A stretch of DNA of 14,311 nucleotides from JAAEQG01 sp023133475 (GCA_030631415.1 DAOVLE010000134.1:1-14311), one strand, 5' to 3'; shown: positions 6,729 through 13,936, numbered from the stretch's first letter. The notes: a model not told the origin generated them from the sequence alone. Program-made: numbers and translations.

Positions 6729-8720
6729 ATGGGGTATCTGGAGAAGATCGAAGGGCCGACGGACCTGCGGCGGTTGTCCATGGATCAACTGGAGGAGCTG
6801 GCGGAGGAGATTCGCCGGCGGATCGTCGAGGTGGTCAGCCGCAACGGCGGACACCTGTCCAGTAACCTGGGTGTCACCGAACTGACCATCGCCCTGCACC
6901 GCACGTTTGATTTTTCGCGAAGCCGGTTGTTGTGGGACGTAGGGCATCAGTGCTATCCGCACAAACTGCTCACCGGGCGCAACCGCCGCTTCGATACCCT
7001 TCGCCAGGCTGGCGGGGTTTCGGGATTCCCTTCCAACACCGAGAGCGAGTACGACCTCTTTGATGTAGGCCATGCGGGCACCGCGATTGCTACGGCGGTG
7101 GGGTTGGCTCGCGGAGACCAGATGCTCGGGCGGGATGCGCCGGTGGTGGCTTTGGTGGGCGATGCCAGTATCGTCAACGGAGTGGCGTTCGAGGGGCTTA
7201 ATCAGGCCGGCACGCTCAAGCGCCAGTTTCTGGTGGTGCTCAACGACAACACCTGGGGCATCTCGCCGACCCAGGGGGCGATCTCCGAGCACCTGGCTAA
7301 GTTCCGCTCCAGCCGCCAGTACGACAACCTTAAGCGAAAGGCCCGTGAACTGCTCCCCAAGCTGCCGCTGGTGGGCAAGCCCATGTTCGACACCCTGGAC
7401 ATGCTGAAGGAAGGCATCAAAGCTACCCTCGCACCACACCAGATATTCGAGCAGCTCGGGTTCCAGTACGTCGGCCCCATCGATGGGCACGACATCGCTC
7501 ACTTAGTCGAGATGCTCGACATTCTCAAAGACGTTCAACACCCGGTTTTATTGCACGTTCATACCGACAAAGGGCACGGTTGCGACTGGGCCATGGCGGA
7601 CCCGGGCAAATTCCATAGCCCCAAACCGTTCAAGGTTGAAGCCGGCAAGGTCACTATCCACAACGGGCCAGGCAAGAGTTGGACCAGTGCGTTTGTCGAG
7701 AATCTGCTCCGGCTGGCGGAGGGTAACGACCGGGTCTTCGCGTTGACCGCTGCCATGCCCGGCGGGACGGGTCTGGATAAGTTCGCGGAGCGTTTTCCGG
7801 AGCGTGTCCTGGACTGCGGAATCGCCGAGAGCTGCACGGTGGACATCGCGGCGGGGCTGGCCAGGGCGGGCATGCGCCCGGTGGTGGCGATTTACTCGAC
7901 CTTTTTGCAGCGTGGTTTCGATCAGATTTTTCAGGAGGTGGCTCTGCAAGGGTTGCCGGTGCTTTTCTGTGTTGACCGGGCCGGCCTGGTGGGCGGTGAC
8001 GGGGCGGTGCATCATGGCTTTTTGGACATCGCTTATCTGCGTGGGTTGCCCGGTATGGTTCTGGCGGCTCCGGCGGACGAGTTGGAGCTTTATGAGGCTT
8101 TGAAGCTGGGGCTGTCGCTGCCCATGCCGATGACCATCCGCTATCCGCGAGCTAATGTTCCCGATCCTCTGGGGGATTGCCCGCCGTTTGTCCCTGGCGT
8201 CTCGCGGAAGGTGCGATCCGGGGATGACGCCACGATTCTGGCGTATGGCACAATGACGATGCCGGCATTGGATGCGGCGGAGTTGCTTTCGGTTGACGGT
8301 GTTGAAGTCGCCGTGGTCAACGCCCGGTTTGCCAAGCCGATTGACCGTGACATGGTGGCTGGTGCTTTTGCGGGCGGAGGGCCTGTGGTAACGGTGGAGG
8401 ATCATTCGATCTGCGGCGGGTTTGGGTCTGCGGTTTTGGAATCCGCCCAGGAGCAGGGTTTGGATACGAGTCTGTCGCTACGTCTTGGTTTGCCGACCGA
8501 CCGCTTCATCGCCCACGGTGCTCGCTCGGGGCAGTTGGCGGAAGTGAATCTCGATGCCGCGGGTATCGCCTCGGCGGTGATGCGCCTGCTCGAACGCAGC
8601 ATCGATACCACCGGCGCAGGCCATACTGTCAGACCCGCGTTGGCACGGGACCTGGGTTTACCCGTCGAGGCGGGAGGGGTATTGGCGGTCTCGCACCGAC
8701 GCCTTTCGGAACTATCGTAG
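6729..8720 (+). CDS. dxs: 1-deoxy-D-xylulose-5-phosphate synthase, divergent form
   Basis: Thiamine-diphosphate enzyme joining pyruvate and glyceraldehyde 3-phosphate, the first step of the MEP isoprenoid pathway; 663 residues. N-terminal signatures: GGHLSSNLGVTELTIALH (40-57), LLWDVGHQCYPHKLLTGR (67-84), YVGPIDGHD (247-255) and KFHSP (294-298). The pyrimidine domain keeps the catalytic Glu367, Tyr389 and Arg395 in YSTFLQR, Asp424/His428 in GGDGAVHHG, and RYPR (471-474). Several usually invariant words differ: the ThDP motif is GDAS rather than GDGA, the loop after LNDN is TWGIS rather than a MSIS-type word, and the AEQHAVT word reads AESCTVD. About 40 residues after 620 have no counterpart in E. 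coli Dxs. ATG has GGAG 7 nt upstream. It lies 138 nt after ispA, probably co-transcribed. Activity is likely, but a paralogue with altered donor use cannot be excluded. Confidence 0.9.
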   Translation: MGYLEKIEGPTDLRRLSMDQLEELAEEIRRRIVEVVSRNGGHLSSNLGVTELTIALHRTFDFSRSRLLWDVGHQCYPHKLLTGRNRRFDTLRQAGGVSGFPSNTESEYDLFDVGHAGTAIATAVGLARGDQMLGRDAPVVALVGDASIVNGVAFEGLNQAGTLKRQFLVVLNDNTWGISPTQGAISEHLAKFRSSRQYDNLKRKARELLPKLPLVGKPMFDTLDMLKEGIKATLAPHQIFEQLGFQYVGPIDGHDIAHLVEMLDILKDVQHPVLLHVHTDKGHGCDWAMADPGKFHSPKPFKVEAGKVTIHNGPGKSWTSAFVENLLRLAEGNDRVFALTAAMPGGTGLDKFAERFPERVLDCGIAESCTVDIAAGLARAGMRPVVAIYSTFLQRGFDQIFQEVALQGLPVLFCVDRAGLVGGDGAVHHGFLDIAYLRGLPGMVLAAPADELELYEALKLGLSLPMPMTIRYPRANVPDPLGDCPPFVPGVSRKVRSGDDATILAYGTMTMPALDAAELLSVDGVEVAVVNARFAKPIDRDMVAGAFAGGGPVVTVEDHSICGGFGSAVLESAQEQGLDTSLSLRLGLPTDRFIAHGARSGQLAEVNLDAAGIASAVMRLLERSIDTTGAGHTVRPALARDLGLPVEAGGVLAVSHRRLSELS

Positions 8721-8750
8721 GGTGGGTGGAACGGAGCGAAATCCACCAAG
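8716..8750 (+). repeat. REP-like element overlapping the dxs stop
   Basis: CGTAGGGTGGGTGGAAC, identical over 17 nt to the start of the ispA-end repeat (6586-6602). GGTGGA (8725-8730) pairs with TCCACC (8742-8747) around ACGGAGCGAAA. The TAG in the foot is the dxs stop codon. Confidence 0.75.
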
Positions 8751-8774
8751 AGCAGGTGATGGCGGGGGTGGTGT

Positions 8775-9036
8775 AGGGCAATCGCATCTAATTCACCATT
8801 GATAATAATAGACGTATGGGCAGTATGATTCGCCCTCACACCCTTTCCTTACCATTCGGAGCATTCCTCCCATGCCTAAAAAAAACCCCTTGCCGAAGGC
8901 AAGGATTGTCGCTTAACGGACGAGGGCATTTGTCCAATTCACGCTGAACCAGTACAAAGTCCGTAGTGTTTAGCGGCGCCCCGAAGGGGAGCGCGTAGCA
9001 GAGGAGCGCGTAGAACGTAAAATGGAAAATTGAAAA
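8775..9036 (+). repeat. diverged third copy of the mosaic repeat
   Basis: It starts with the same 23 nt as the outer end of the right arm (8775-8797 against 3578-3600 reversed). After unrelated sequence it resumes at about 8953 with AAAGTCC, GTGTTTAGCGGC, the hairpin GCGCCCC-GAA-GGGGAGC (8976-8992), GCGCGTAG words and a GAAAATTGAAAATG tail. The middle (8798-8952) is unrelated to the arms. With the dxs-end REP it fills the gap 8721-9221. Confidence 0.6.
8878..8904 (-). terminator. intrinsic terminator on the minus strand without an obvious gene
   Basis: Read on the minus strand: stem CCTTGCC, loop TTC, stem GGCAAGG, then GG and eight T residues. It is a good intrinsic terminator shape for transcription running leftward, but no minus-strand gene is recognisable between 8905 and 9221. 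The plus strand has no T-run after the stem. Confidence 0.5.
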
Positions 9037-9138
9037 TGATGGTTTGGTGGTTCGGACCATCCAATAAAAGCGGTCACGCAATCTTCACAGCTTCGCTTAC
9101 CTTATTGCAATTTTTTTTCTGCTGGTCACCTAAAGCCC

Positions 9139-9169
9139 TTGCAAAACCTTGCTCCAAACCTGATATACT
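9139..9169 (+). promoter_or_regulatory. promoter of the carboxypeptidase gene, extended -10
   Basis: TGA-TATACT: -10 TATACT at 9164-9169 with an extended TG at 9161-9162. A TTGCAA -35 lies at 9139-9144 with a long 19-nt spacer, for which the TG extension may compensate. The predicted start is near 9176, about 46 nt before the ATG. Confidence 0.5.
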
Positions 9170-9221
9170 GGAACTTCGTGATTTTTCACGTAGTGAACCA
9201 TGCGTGTTTTGGAGTGGGAAT

Positions 9222-11240
9222 ATGAAACCCAGTTGTCTCAATGTGATCGCTACAGCATTGCTCTTCGCACTCGGGTCCGTGTCGGCCGACGCCGCGTATC
9301 GGACCTATGCTGAGATCGAGCAACTGTTGGAAGATGCCGAAAACGACTATCCGGAAATATGCCAACGCCACGATCTGGGCCTGAGTTATCAAGGGCGGCG
9401 TCTCTGGGCCCTGAACATCACCAATAACCCCGGGGTCGAAGAGGATGAGCCGGAGTTCAAATACGTCTCCACCATGCACGGGGACGAATGGACCTGCAAC
9501 GAGATGTGCCTGTACCTCATCGACCACATGTTAAGCAACTATGGAAGCGACTCGCGCATCACTAATCTGATCGACGAAATCGACATCTGGATCGTCCCGC
9601 TGATGAACCCCGACGGGTATGTAGCCAACACCCGCTCCAATGCCCAGGGCATAGACCTGAATCGAAACTTCCCGGAGTGGGTCAACGGCGACCCGAACAC
9701 GACCAGCGGCCGAGCGACCGAAACCGCGGTCGTTATGGACTGGACTTTTGCCAGTTCGTTTACACTATCGGCGAATTTTCATACCGGGGCTCTGGTGGTC
9801 AACTATCCGTTCGACAACGATGGGATGGGTTCAGTGCCCTCGCCCTCGCCTGATGACGACTTGTTCATTTACATCAGCGAACAGTATTCCCAGCACAATC
9901 AGCCGATGTGGGACAGCCCTTCTTTCTATCACGGCATTACCAACGGGGCGGATTGGTACTCGATCGATGGCGGGATGCAGGACTGGCACTATCGCTACAT
10001 GGGCGACAACGAGGTGACTATCGAGTTCAGCAATAACAAGAGGCCGCCATCCTCGGAGATACCGCAATTCTGGGAGGAGAACCGTGAGTCGATGTTGTCG
10101 TATATGGATACCTGCCTTATCGGCATTCGCGGAATCGTGACCGATGCCAACAGTGGTGCTCCGCTCCTGGCGACGGTGACGGTGGCCGGTCGAGACCACG
10201 AAATCTACAGCGACCCGGACGTTGGGGATTATCACCGGATGCTGCTGCCCGGCACCTACGACCTGACCTTTGAGGTTGACGGGTACGAGCCGGTCACCAT
10301 CCAGGACGTCGTGGTCACCACGGGGGAAGCAACCCGCCTGGACGTGCAGCTTTCCGGCCCGGTGGTAGTAACCTATCCCAACGGGGGTGAAACCCTGACC
10401 ACTGGGGTGCCCATCGAGGTCACCTGGGCCGGCAACCCAGTTGCCCAATTCCACGTCCAGTACACAGCCAACTACGACGACTACACCAACGTGACCGACG
10501 ACTTTGAAAACGCCGAGTTGGGGCCTGAGTATACGTTCGGTGGGGACGCCGACTGGTATGCGTCCACCGAAGATGCCCACGGCGGGGCACGATCAGCCCA
10601 GGCAGGTGACATCGGTGACTACGACACCACCTGGATGACACGAACTGTCCCCGCCGGGGAGTTGTCCTTCTGGTATCGGGTCAGTTCCGAGAACGGGTGG
10701 GATTGGTTTGACTTCTACATTGATGGTGTGCGTAAGATTCACGCCTCGGGGCAAGGCAGTTGGGCCTTGTACACCACGACACTTGTCGGCTCGTCCCACG
10801 AATTGAAGTGGGAGTATACCAAGGATACCTCGATGTCGTACTACAGCGACACCGCCTGGATCGATGATCTGGAGATCACATGTGAGAATACGGTCTGGAC
10901 AGACATCATCGCCTTGACCGCCCCCGGAGCCACCTCGACTCCGTGGGCACCGCCCGCGGCTGGGTCGGATTACAAGGTGCGGGTGCGCTCCTATATTAGT
11001 GGCGGTTATGGTGTGTTCAACGAGAGCGCCGGCACCTTCACCGTCGCGGACCCCAGCGCCGATGGCGACTTCGACGGCGACAGCGACGTCGATTTGGAGG
11101 ACTTCGCCGCGTTCCAGGCGTGCCTGGGGGATTCGCCGTCAGCCCCGTGCGCCGCGGCTTTTGATTTTGAACCGGACGGTGACGTGGACTTGGTGGACTT
11201 CAACATCTTGTCCCCGTTGTTGGTTGGCCCTGGGGGATAA
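9222..11240 (+). CDS. secreted M14 zinc carboxypeptidase with dockerin-like C-terminus
   Basis: 672-residue exported protease. Signal peptide 1-24 ends SADA before AYRTYAEIEQLLE. Zinc ligands are His86 and Glu89 in HGDE and His187 in NFHTG; LNRNF (146-150) is the substrate-binding Asn-Arg motif and Glu268 in TIEFS is the general base. A transthyretin-like domain (about 302-378, IRGIVTDANSGAPL to TRLDVQL) follows, as in the carboxypeptidase N/D (M14B) group. After that come a PNGGE beta-sandwich (about 381-415), a jelly-roll-like region (about 424-555, DDFENAELGPEY to AWIDDLEI) and two calcium-loop repeats, DGDFDGDSDVDLEDFAAFQ (614-632) and PDGDVDLVDF (651-660). Such tails are typical of planctomycete exported proteins. 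The ATG has GGAG 7 nt upstream; the frame is open to 9030 but upstream sequence is repeat-derived. It probably releases C-terminal residues from peptides outside the cytoplasmic membrane. Confidence 0.92.
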   Translation: MKPSCLNVIATALLFALGSVSADAAYRTYAEIEQLLEDAENDYPEICQRHDLGLSYQGRRLWALNITNNPGVEEDEPEFKYVSTMHGDEWTCNEMCLYLIDHMLSNYGSDSRITNLIDEIDIWIVPLMNPDGYVANTRSNAQGIDLNRNFPEWVNGDPNTTSGRATETAVVMDWTFASSFTLSANFHTGALVVNYPFDNDGMGSVPSPSPDDDLFIYISEQYSQHNQPMWDSPSFYHGITNGADWYSIDGGMQDWHYRYMGDNEVTIEFSNNKRPPSSEIPQFWEENRESMLSYMDTCLIGIRGIVTDANSGAPLLATVTVAGRDHEIYSDPDVGDYHRMLLPGTYDLTFEVDGYEPVTIQDVVVTTGEATRLDVQLSGPVVVTYPNGGETLTTGVPIEVTWAGNPVAQFHVQYTANYDDYTNVTDDFENAELGPEYTFGGDADWYASTEDAHGGARSAQAGDIGDYDTTWMTRTVPAGELSFWYRVSSENGWDWFDFYIDGVRKIHASGQGSWALYTTTLVGSSHELKWEYTKDTSMSYYSDTAWIDDLEITCENTVWTDIIALTAPGATSTPWAPPAAGSDYKVRVRSYISGGYGVFNESAGTFTVADPSADGDFDGDSDVDLEDFAAFQACLGDSPSAPCAAAFDFEPDGDVDLVDFNILSPLLVGPGG

Positions 11241-11249
11241 AGCGGGTGG

Positions 11250-11269
11250 CCCATCGCTTTAGCGGTGGG
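11250..11269. repeat. hairpin after the carboxypeptidase gene
   Basis: CCCATCGC-TTTA-GCGGTGGG, an 8-bp stem with one G-U pair, 9 nt after the stop. There is no T-run, so it is a 3'-end hairpin or repeat rather than a standard terminator. The word TTTAGCGG is shared with the mosaic repeats. Confidence 0.5.
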
Positions 11270-11341
11270 GGACACGAATGCATGGCGCCCAACGCCGTGA
11301 ACCTTAAGGATATGTGTTCATGAACACAATGACGCATTCTC

Positions 11342-11550
11342 AGCCCCCGCAGGGGGCGACGGAATATAGCCCAGGGCGAAGCCCTGGGTTGGCGTTCCGT
11401 GCGACCCGAGCCCCCGGAGGGGGCGACGGAATCCGCGGTGAGCCCGGCCGATCCGTCGCCCCCTACGGGGGCTTTGGGCGAGAGGGACAGCCAACCCAGG
11501 GCTCGCTGCGCTTCGCCCTGGGCTATATTCCATCGCCTCCTTCGGAGGCT
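11342..11550. repeat. four-module palindromic repeat
   Basis: The module AGCCCCCGNAGGGGGCGACG, itself a hairpin, occurs twice forward (from 11342 and from 11409) and twice reversed (ending 11473 and 11550). The outer copies carry a GGAATATAGCCCAGGGCGAA and CCCTGGGTTGGC extension; the right one has a 9-nt insertion, GCGCAGCGA in the reversed sense. The whole block can form a long branched fold. It fills most of the gap 11241-11586 before the ankyrin gene; no promoter was recognised there. Confidence 0.8.
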
Positions 11551-11586
11551 AAAAGCACAAAACAGAACGTAACAGCGAGATCGACC

Positions 11587-12609
11587 ATGAATACAGTAAA
11601 GATGGTATTGGTTGCCACGGCTTTGTTGGCTTGGAGTTCTTCCTTTTGCCACGCTCATCATGAGGGCAAAGCGGCGGACATCCACACCGCCTCCCAGGTG
11701 GGTGATCTTGAGCAGGTTAAGGTGTTCCTGAACAGTTCCCCCGACCTGGTCAACGCGAAGAACAAGATGGGGCAGGCTCCGCTGCACACTGCGGCTTTTG
11801 GGCGTGATCCAGCCAAGGTGCTTGAATTTCTGTTGGGGCATGGAGCGGACGTCAATGCCACTGATGTAGAACTCGAAACACCGCTGCATGTTGTGGCACG
11901 AGCGTTGCGCGCTTCGGCGGCGGAGGTCTTGTTGGCGCATAAAGCCGATGTGAATGCCCGGAACCAGCGAGGCCAAACCCCCTTGCATCTGGCAGCGTTT
12001 ATGGGGCTTAACCTGAAGTCGGAGAGGCAGCGCAGGGTTGCGGTGGCGAGTGTTCTGCTCAAGGCTGGGGCTGACCCCAATGCCGCGGATGGCGAGGGCA
12101 TGACCCCAATGCACGTTGCCGCGGTCAAGGGTCGCCGGGACATGCTGAAATTGCTGCTCACGGCGAATGCCGACCCGAACGCTCGGGACCAAAAAGGCCG
12201 AACACCGCTGCACTACGCCGCGTTGGGCAACCACAAACCGCTGATCGAACAACTGATCGAGCACAAGGTGCAGGTCAACGCGACCGACAAGCTGGGCGAA
12301 ACACCGTTGCATTGTGCAGCCCGCCGCGTTCGGCACAAAGCCACGGAACTGCTGCTCAAAAGCGGTGCGGAGGTCAATGCCCCAAACACCGCCGGAATGA
12401 CTCCATTGCACACTCTTGCGGCTCATCCCCACGAGCATCGGGACCTGGACCGCAAAGGTGAGTTCACCAGGGTGGCTGAGCTGTTGTTGAAGAGCGGAGC
12501 GGGCCTTACGATCAAGGATCGTCAGGGGGCTACGGCGCTGGACTACGCGGAGAAGAACGGTCACAAGAACCTCGCCCGGTTCCTGGGCGAGCATGGTGCC
12601 GGCAATTAG
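11587..12609 (+). CDS. exported ankyrin-repeat protein
   Basis: 340 residues. A signal peptide (MNTVKMVLVATALLAW to CHA, about 1-23) sends it out of the cytoplasm. The rest is a row of about nine ankyrin repeats (about 29-340), recognisable from copies of G-x-TPLHxAA and ADVNA: APLHTAA (64-70), TPLHLAA (131-137), TPMHVAA (173-179), TPLHYAA (206-212), TPLHCAA (239-245), TPLHTLAA (272-279), and a degraded ATALDYA last copy. Repeats of 33 residues are regular except for inserts at 140-150 and 280-292. It is a binding scaffold with no catalytic domain; the partner is unknown. The frame is open upstream to 11314 but runs through the palindromic repeat, so the ATG before the signal peptide is chosen. 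SD is weak (GCGAG). It may be monocistronic; a REPIN follows the stop by 34 nt. Confidence 0.9.
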   Translation: MNTVKMVLVATALLAWSSSFCHAHHEGKAADIHTASQVGDLEQVKVFLNSSPDLVNAKNKMGQAPLHTAAFGRDPAKVLEFLLGHGADVNATDVELETPLHVVARALRASAAEVLLAHKADVNARNQRGQTPLHLAAFMGLNLKSERQRRVAVASVLLKAGADPNAADGEGMTPMHVAAVKGRRDMLKLLLTANADPNARDQKGRTPLHYAALGNHKPLIEQLIEHKVQVNATDKLGETPLHCAARRVRHKATELLLKSGAEVNAPNTAGMTPLHTLAAHPHEHRDLDRKGEFTRVAELLLKSGAGLTIKDRQGATALDYAEKNGHKNLARFLGEHGAGN

Positions 12610-12643
12610 CCCACCTAATGCACCGAAAGTCACTTGTAGCATC

Positions 12644-12702
12644 TGTAGGGCGGGTTTTACCCGCCTTCTTGACGTGGGATGGCGGGTAGAACCCGCCCTA
12701 CA
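12644..12702. repeat. REPIN-like inverted pair, 59 bp
   Basis: GGCGGGTTTTACCCGCC and GGCGGGTAGAACCCGCC flanked by TGTAG and CTACA, 15 nt apart. It is the reverse complement of 5457-5533 minus 18 nt. It lies between the ankyrin gene and the sigma-factor promoter. Confidence 0.85.
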
Positions 12703-12733
12703 TGCGATTCGCAAAGATTCTCGTGGTTGATAG

Positions 12734-12739
12734 TATAAT
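12734..12739 (+). promoter_or_regulatory. TATAAT -10 box placed for a leaderless message
   Basis: A perfect TATAAT ends 6 nt before the ATG at 12746, so the usual start point falls on or beside the first codon. No clear -35 is present at 16-18 nt spacing. No SD exists upstream of the ATG. Confidence 0.45.
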
Positions 12740-12745
12740 AGTCGG

Positions 12746-13438
12746 ATGCAGCGTGACGAGACAGAGAACCGCGGGGAAAACAACACCGATGCACAGCGGG
12801 GCCAACCGGGTTCCGCCGACGCCGGCCCGGATGATCCTGAACTCATCGAGCGCCTGAGGGATGGCGACGGGGATGCCCTGCGGGTTTTGATGGGCCGATA
12901 TGACCGTTTGGTTCGCTATGCGGTCTTTCGTCTGTGCCGGGCGGAGTGCATGCAAGACCCCATATTTCTCGATTCTCGTGCCTCGGAGGCCTGGACCGGG
13001 TTTGTGCAGTCGGTTCAACGTTCGGACTCCGCCCCCCCAAAAAACCTCAAAACCTATCTCATCCAGATCGCCAGGAACAAGTGTGCCGACGCTCTGCGCC
13101 GGCCGGAGCTTTCTGTCGGAATGGAGGCAGGCGACTTCGCCGACGACCTTAGCCGGCTCGAAGCTCCGTCCCCTGCCGGTGTCGAGTTGCTCATCCGAGC
13201 CGAAGAGGTGCTGGCTTTGCGCGGTTGCATGGAGAAGCTGGACCTGTCCGATAAGAAAATCTGCGAGCAGTTGGAGCACCTCGTCGCCCGGCGTTGGAAG
13301 CCCGCTGCCGAAGCTTTGGGCATGCCGGAATCCACTGTCCGATCACGCTGGGCAGTTATCGTGTCCAAGCTAAAAACCTGCCTCGAGAAAAAAAAACAGA
13401 AAACCTTCGCGCCTCGCCGGCCATCGGAAGACTCCTAA
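12746..13438 (+). CDS. ECF-like RNA polymerase sigma factor
   Basis: 230 residues. After a polar N-terminus, region 2 runs PELIERLRDGDGDALRVLM (31-49) through YDRLVRYAVFRL to KTYLIQIARNKCADALRR (102-119), the segment that binds core polymerase and the -10. Region 4 is the helix-turn-helix KPAAEALGMPESTVRSRW (185-202), which reads the -35. Between the two halves of region 2 is an insert of about 35 residues (66-100) not usual in compact ECF factors. The C-terminus is basic (EKKKQKTFAPRR). ATG 12746 follows a TATAAT by 6 nt and lacks an SD. A membrane protein gene follows 42 nt downstream, the usual place for a sigma-factor regulator. Confidence 0.82.
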   Translation: MQRDETENRGENNTDAQRGQPGSADAGPDDPELIERLRDGDGDALRVLMGRYDRLVRYAVFRLCRAECMQDPIFLDSRASEAWTGFVQSVQRSDSAPPKNLKTYLIQIARNKCADALRRPELSVGMEAGDFADDLSRLEAPSPAGVELLIRAEEVLALRGCMEKLDLSDKKICEQLEHLVARRWKPAAEALGMPESTVRSRWAVIVSKLKTCLEKKKQKTFAPRRPSEDS

Positions 13439-13480
13439 AGTGAAGACGCAGCCGAGAGCTGACGCAGGAGCCAGACGACC

Positions 13481-13936
13481 ATGGAGCACAAGCAAAGCCA
13501 ATTCGACGAGTTCGATCGCTTGATGCTCGATCTGGCGGAAGCTCGGCAGGCTGGCGTCTTCGACGCAACGCCGATCGAGGTGGAGTCCTTGATGGCACCG
13601 CCGGTGCTGAGCGGCCCGGCTCACTGGTATCGCCATGTGCTGGTGGGGTTGCCTCTGGCGGCTTGTATTGCCATGTTCTTCGGGGTTGCGACGCTGTGGA
13701 AAGCCAGTTCGGAGACCGGGAATCGGGTTATCACCGGCACGGCGGCGATTTCCAGCTTTGGTTCGTCAATGACAACGCCAATCGAGCAGTGTCAGACCAT
13801 GGATGACCTGCGGACCTGTTTCCGCGGGCCGGGCATCCTGGTTGACGGAGGGTGTCGCTGTGCGGATTTCGATGGTGATGGCGACGTTGATCTCCGCGAC
13901 ATGGGAGCCTTTCAACTGGACCAGACAGCCGATTGA
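13481..13936 (+). CDS. single-pass membrane protein with dockerin-like calcium loop, possible sigma regulator
   Basis: 151 residues, no clear family. An N-terminal cytoplasmic part (1-50) begins EHKQSQFDEFDRLMLDLAE, one hydrophobic segment follows (VLVGLPLAACIAMFFGVATLW, about 53-73), then a Ser/Thr-rich linker and a cysteine-containing end. That end has CRCADFDGDGDVDLRDMGA (125-143), matching the dockerin/EF-hand calcium-loop consensus; only one loop is present. Position after a sigma factor, with a short cytosolic head and an outward calcium-binding tail, suggests an anti-sigma or sensor role, but no zinc-binding anti-sigma motif is seen. ATG has AGGAG 10 nt upstream. Probably co-transcribed with the sigma factor and ended by the terminator at 13973. 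Confidence 0.75.
   Translation: MEHKQSQFDEFDRLMLDLAEARQAGVFDATPIEVESLMAPPVLSGPAHWYRHVLVGLPLAACIAMFFGVATLWKASSETGNRVITGTAAISSFGSSMTTPIEQCQTMDDLRTCFRGPGILVDGGCRCADFDGDGDVDLRDMGAFQLDQTAD

Noticed and set aside
6534..7502. Minus-strand open frame across the start of dxs
   Set aside because: It is antisense to conserved Dxs motifs and runs through intergenic repeats.
7548..8405. Minus-strand open frame inside dxs
   Set aside because: Shadow of dxs; low-complexity, His/Arg/Gln-rich product typical of antisense reading in GC-rich genes.
8872..8916. 14-codon plus-strand reading frame beginning ATGCCTAAA
   Set aside because: Its codons are the minus-strand terminator hairpin and A-run; no SD at proper distance and too short to support.
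9030..9221. N-terminal extension of the carboxypeptidase frame
   Set aside because: It is encoded by repeat DNA and by the promoter region; a good signal peptide and SD support the ATG at 9222.
11314..11586. N-terminal extension of the ankyrin frame
   Set aside because: It translates the palindromic repeat and would bury the signal peptide.
11200..12846. Long open frame on the minus strand opposite the ankyrin gene
   Set aside because: It is the antisense shadow of the ankyrin repeats and crosses several intergenic repeats and the sigma-factor start; the product has no recognisable domain.
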